A stretch of 64,000 nt of DNA, from contig NZ_JAWLCI010000003.1 of the NCBI RefSeq assembly GCF_041687215.1, positions 124,001 to 188,000 on the forward strand. Reading direction: 5' to 3'. Numbering within the stretch: position 1 is the first letter of the stretch; each line of letters opens with the position of its first letter. Source of the stretch: Mariniphaga sp041687215. GTDB lineage: Bacteria > Bacteroidota > Bacteroidia > Bacteroidales > Prolixibacteraceae. The notes beneath the pieces are model-generated. The model had not been told where the DNA came from. It did not search any database and saw only the letters and a list, made by a program, of their open reading frames with translations. Positions 63,262-64,000 of this stretch are shown here, in pieces. A program made the translations under genes and the position numbers.

Positions 63262-64000
63262 TTAGTTGTTTTCTATAACTGATTTTACACGTTCATTGAA
63301 AAGTTCACCTTTATGTGTAATACAGGTACCTTTCACAATGTCATCATCAAAATTGAGATTCAGTGCACCGTCTTCTGCAATAATAAGTTTTAGGAAGTTT
63401 AAAACATTTTTGCCAAACATGCGACTGGCATCAAGTGGAGTTTGTGCCGGGTAATTCGATTGGCCGATAATTGTTTTTCCCTGGAATTGAACAACTTCAT
63501 CGTTTTTGGTCAGTTCGCAGTTTCCTCCTGACGATGCAGCGAGGTCAACAATTACTGCGCCCTTTTTCATTTTTTCAACCGTTTCTTTTGAAACCAATAA
63601 AGGGGCTTTTCTTCCGGGAATTTGTGCTGTACATATAATTACGTCAGATTTAATAGCCTGCGCATTAATGGCTTCCTGTTGTTTCTTTTTATATTCTTCG
63701 GTTTGCTCCACTGCGTATCCGCCGGCATCTTTATCTTCTTTGGCACCTTCCACCTCAACAAACTTTCCGCCCAAACTTTTCACCTCTTCTTTTACAGCAG
63801 AGCGAACATCGAATACATAAACCTGTGCACCCAGTTTCCGTGAGGTTGCCACGGCCTGCAATCCTGCAACTCCAGCTCCCAAAATCAATATGTTTGCGGG
63901 CCGTATGGTTCCGGCAGCCGTCATAAACATGGGGAAGAAGGTAGGCAGTCTTAAGGCAGCTTCAAGGGTGGCTTTGTAGCCTGCAACGGTAGCCATCGAC
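63262..64000 (-). CDS. pntAA: PntAA: transhydrogenase alpha subunit 1 (partial, N-terminus outside window)
   Basis: At least 246 residues of the soluble NAD(H)-binding dI domain are present. SMATVAGYKATLEAA at the edge, then the Rossmann motif LGAGVAGLQAV, the acidic VFDVRSAVKEEVKSLG, GYA...TAQIPGRKAPLLV, and the VIVDLAASSGGNCE segment all match PntA/alanine-dehydrogenase-type domains. The frame is open to position 64000 and the Met at 63996 is internal to the family alignment, so the true start lies outside. Confidence 0.95.
   Translation of the reverse strand, partial: SMATVAGYKATLEAALRLPTFFPMFMTAAGTIRPANILILGAGVAGLQAVATSRKLGAQVYVFDVRSAVKEEVKSLGGKFVEVEGAKEDKDAGGYAVEQTEEYKKKQQEAINAQAIKSDVIICTAQIPGRKAPLLVSKETVEKMKKGAVIVDLAASSGGNCELTKNDEVVQFQGKTIIGQSNYPAQTPLDASRMFGKNVLNFLKLIIAEDGALNLNFDDDIVKGTCITHKGELFNERVKSVIENN

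Overview
The window is chromosomal DNA of a Bacteroidota bacterium. The evidence is two SusC/SusD pairs, a hybrid two-component sensor/regulator, many SPII lipoproteins, type IX secretion (T9SS) C-terminal sorting domains, and TAnnTTTG-type -7 promoter elements. The mix of a pectin locus with a TRAP transporter, T9SS cargo and a three-gene pnt operon resembles marine or sediment Marinilabiliales/Prolixibacteraceae. That placement is inference. No rRNA, tRNA, CRISPR array, phage or transposase gene was seen.

Layout. (1) 1-8.6 kb: mixed genes: a partial formylglycine-generating-enzyme-like lipoprotein, a small membrane protein, a GH20 hexosaminidase, a ThuA-like protein, a CAAX-type M48 protease, CinA and an AsmA-like protein. 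(2) 8.6-21 kb: a GH2 beta-galactosidase, then hexuronate catabolism: a zinc dehydrogenase, UxaE, UxaC, KdgK, Eda and a TRAP transporter (DctP, DctQ, DctM). (3) 21-38.4 kb: a homogalacturonan (pectin) utilisation locus: hybrid regulator, SusC/SusD, a DUF5123-type surface lipoprotein, three PL1 pectate lyases and a GH28 polygalacturonase. (4) 38.5-58.4 kb, minus strand: a second SusC/SusD operon with an unusual gene set: two lipoproteins, a NAGPA-type phosphodiester glycosidase, a GHL10/DigH-type hydrolase, a WD40-like propeller protein and an N-acetylmuramoyl-L-alanine amidase. Two further genes follow, built from a shared, recently duplicated module. Five of the proteins in this block carry T9SS sorting domains. 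(5) 58.7-64 kb: a GH105 unsaturated-uronyl hydrolase, a cysteine-rich PAS histidine kinase and the pntAA-pntAB-pntB transhydrogenase operon, cut by the window edge.

How the genes work together. The pectin block cuts polygalacturonate at the surface, takes up oligomers through SusCD and trims them with GH28 and GH105. Galacturonate then passes through UxaC (to tagaturonate), UxaE (to fructuronate), a reductase that may be the zinc dehydrogenase, a mannonate dehydratase that is not in the window, and finally KdgK and Eda. The TRAP transporter probably brings monomeric uronates across the inner membrane. The second operon joins an amidase, which removes stem peptides, with a DigH-like hydrolase, which cuts denuded glycan strands, and a phosphodiester glycosidase. 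It reads as a surface system for scavenging peptidoglycan or cell-wall polymer. This is the most novel part of the window and remains an inference from domain content.

Regulatory signals include a LacI-type palindrome over the kdgK promoter, an inverted repeat in the uxaE promoter, an array of three GGGAAA elements before susC1 with a 12-mer shared with the susC2 upstream region, a near-perfect palindrome before susC2, and six clear hairpin terminators.
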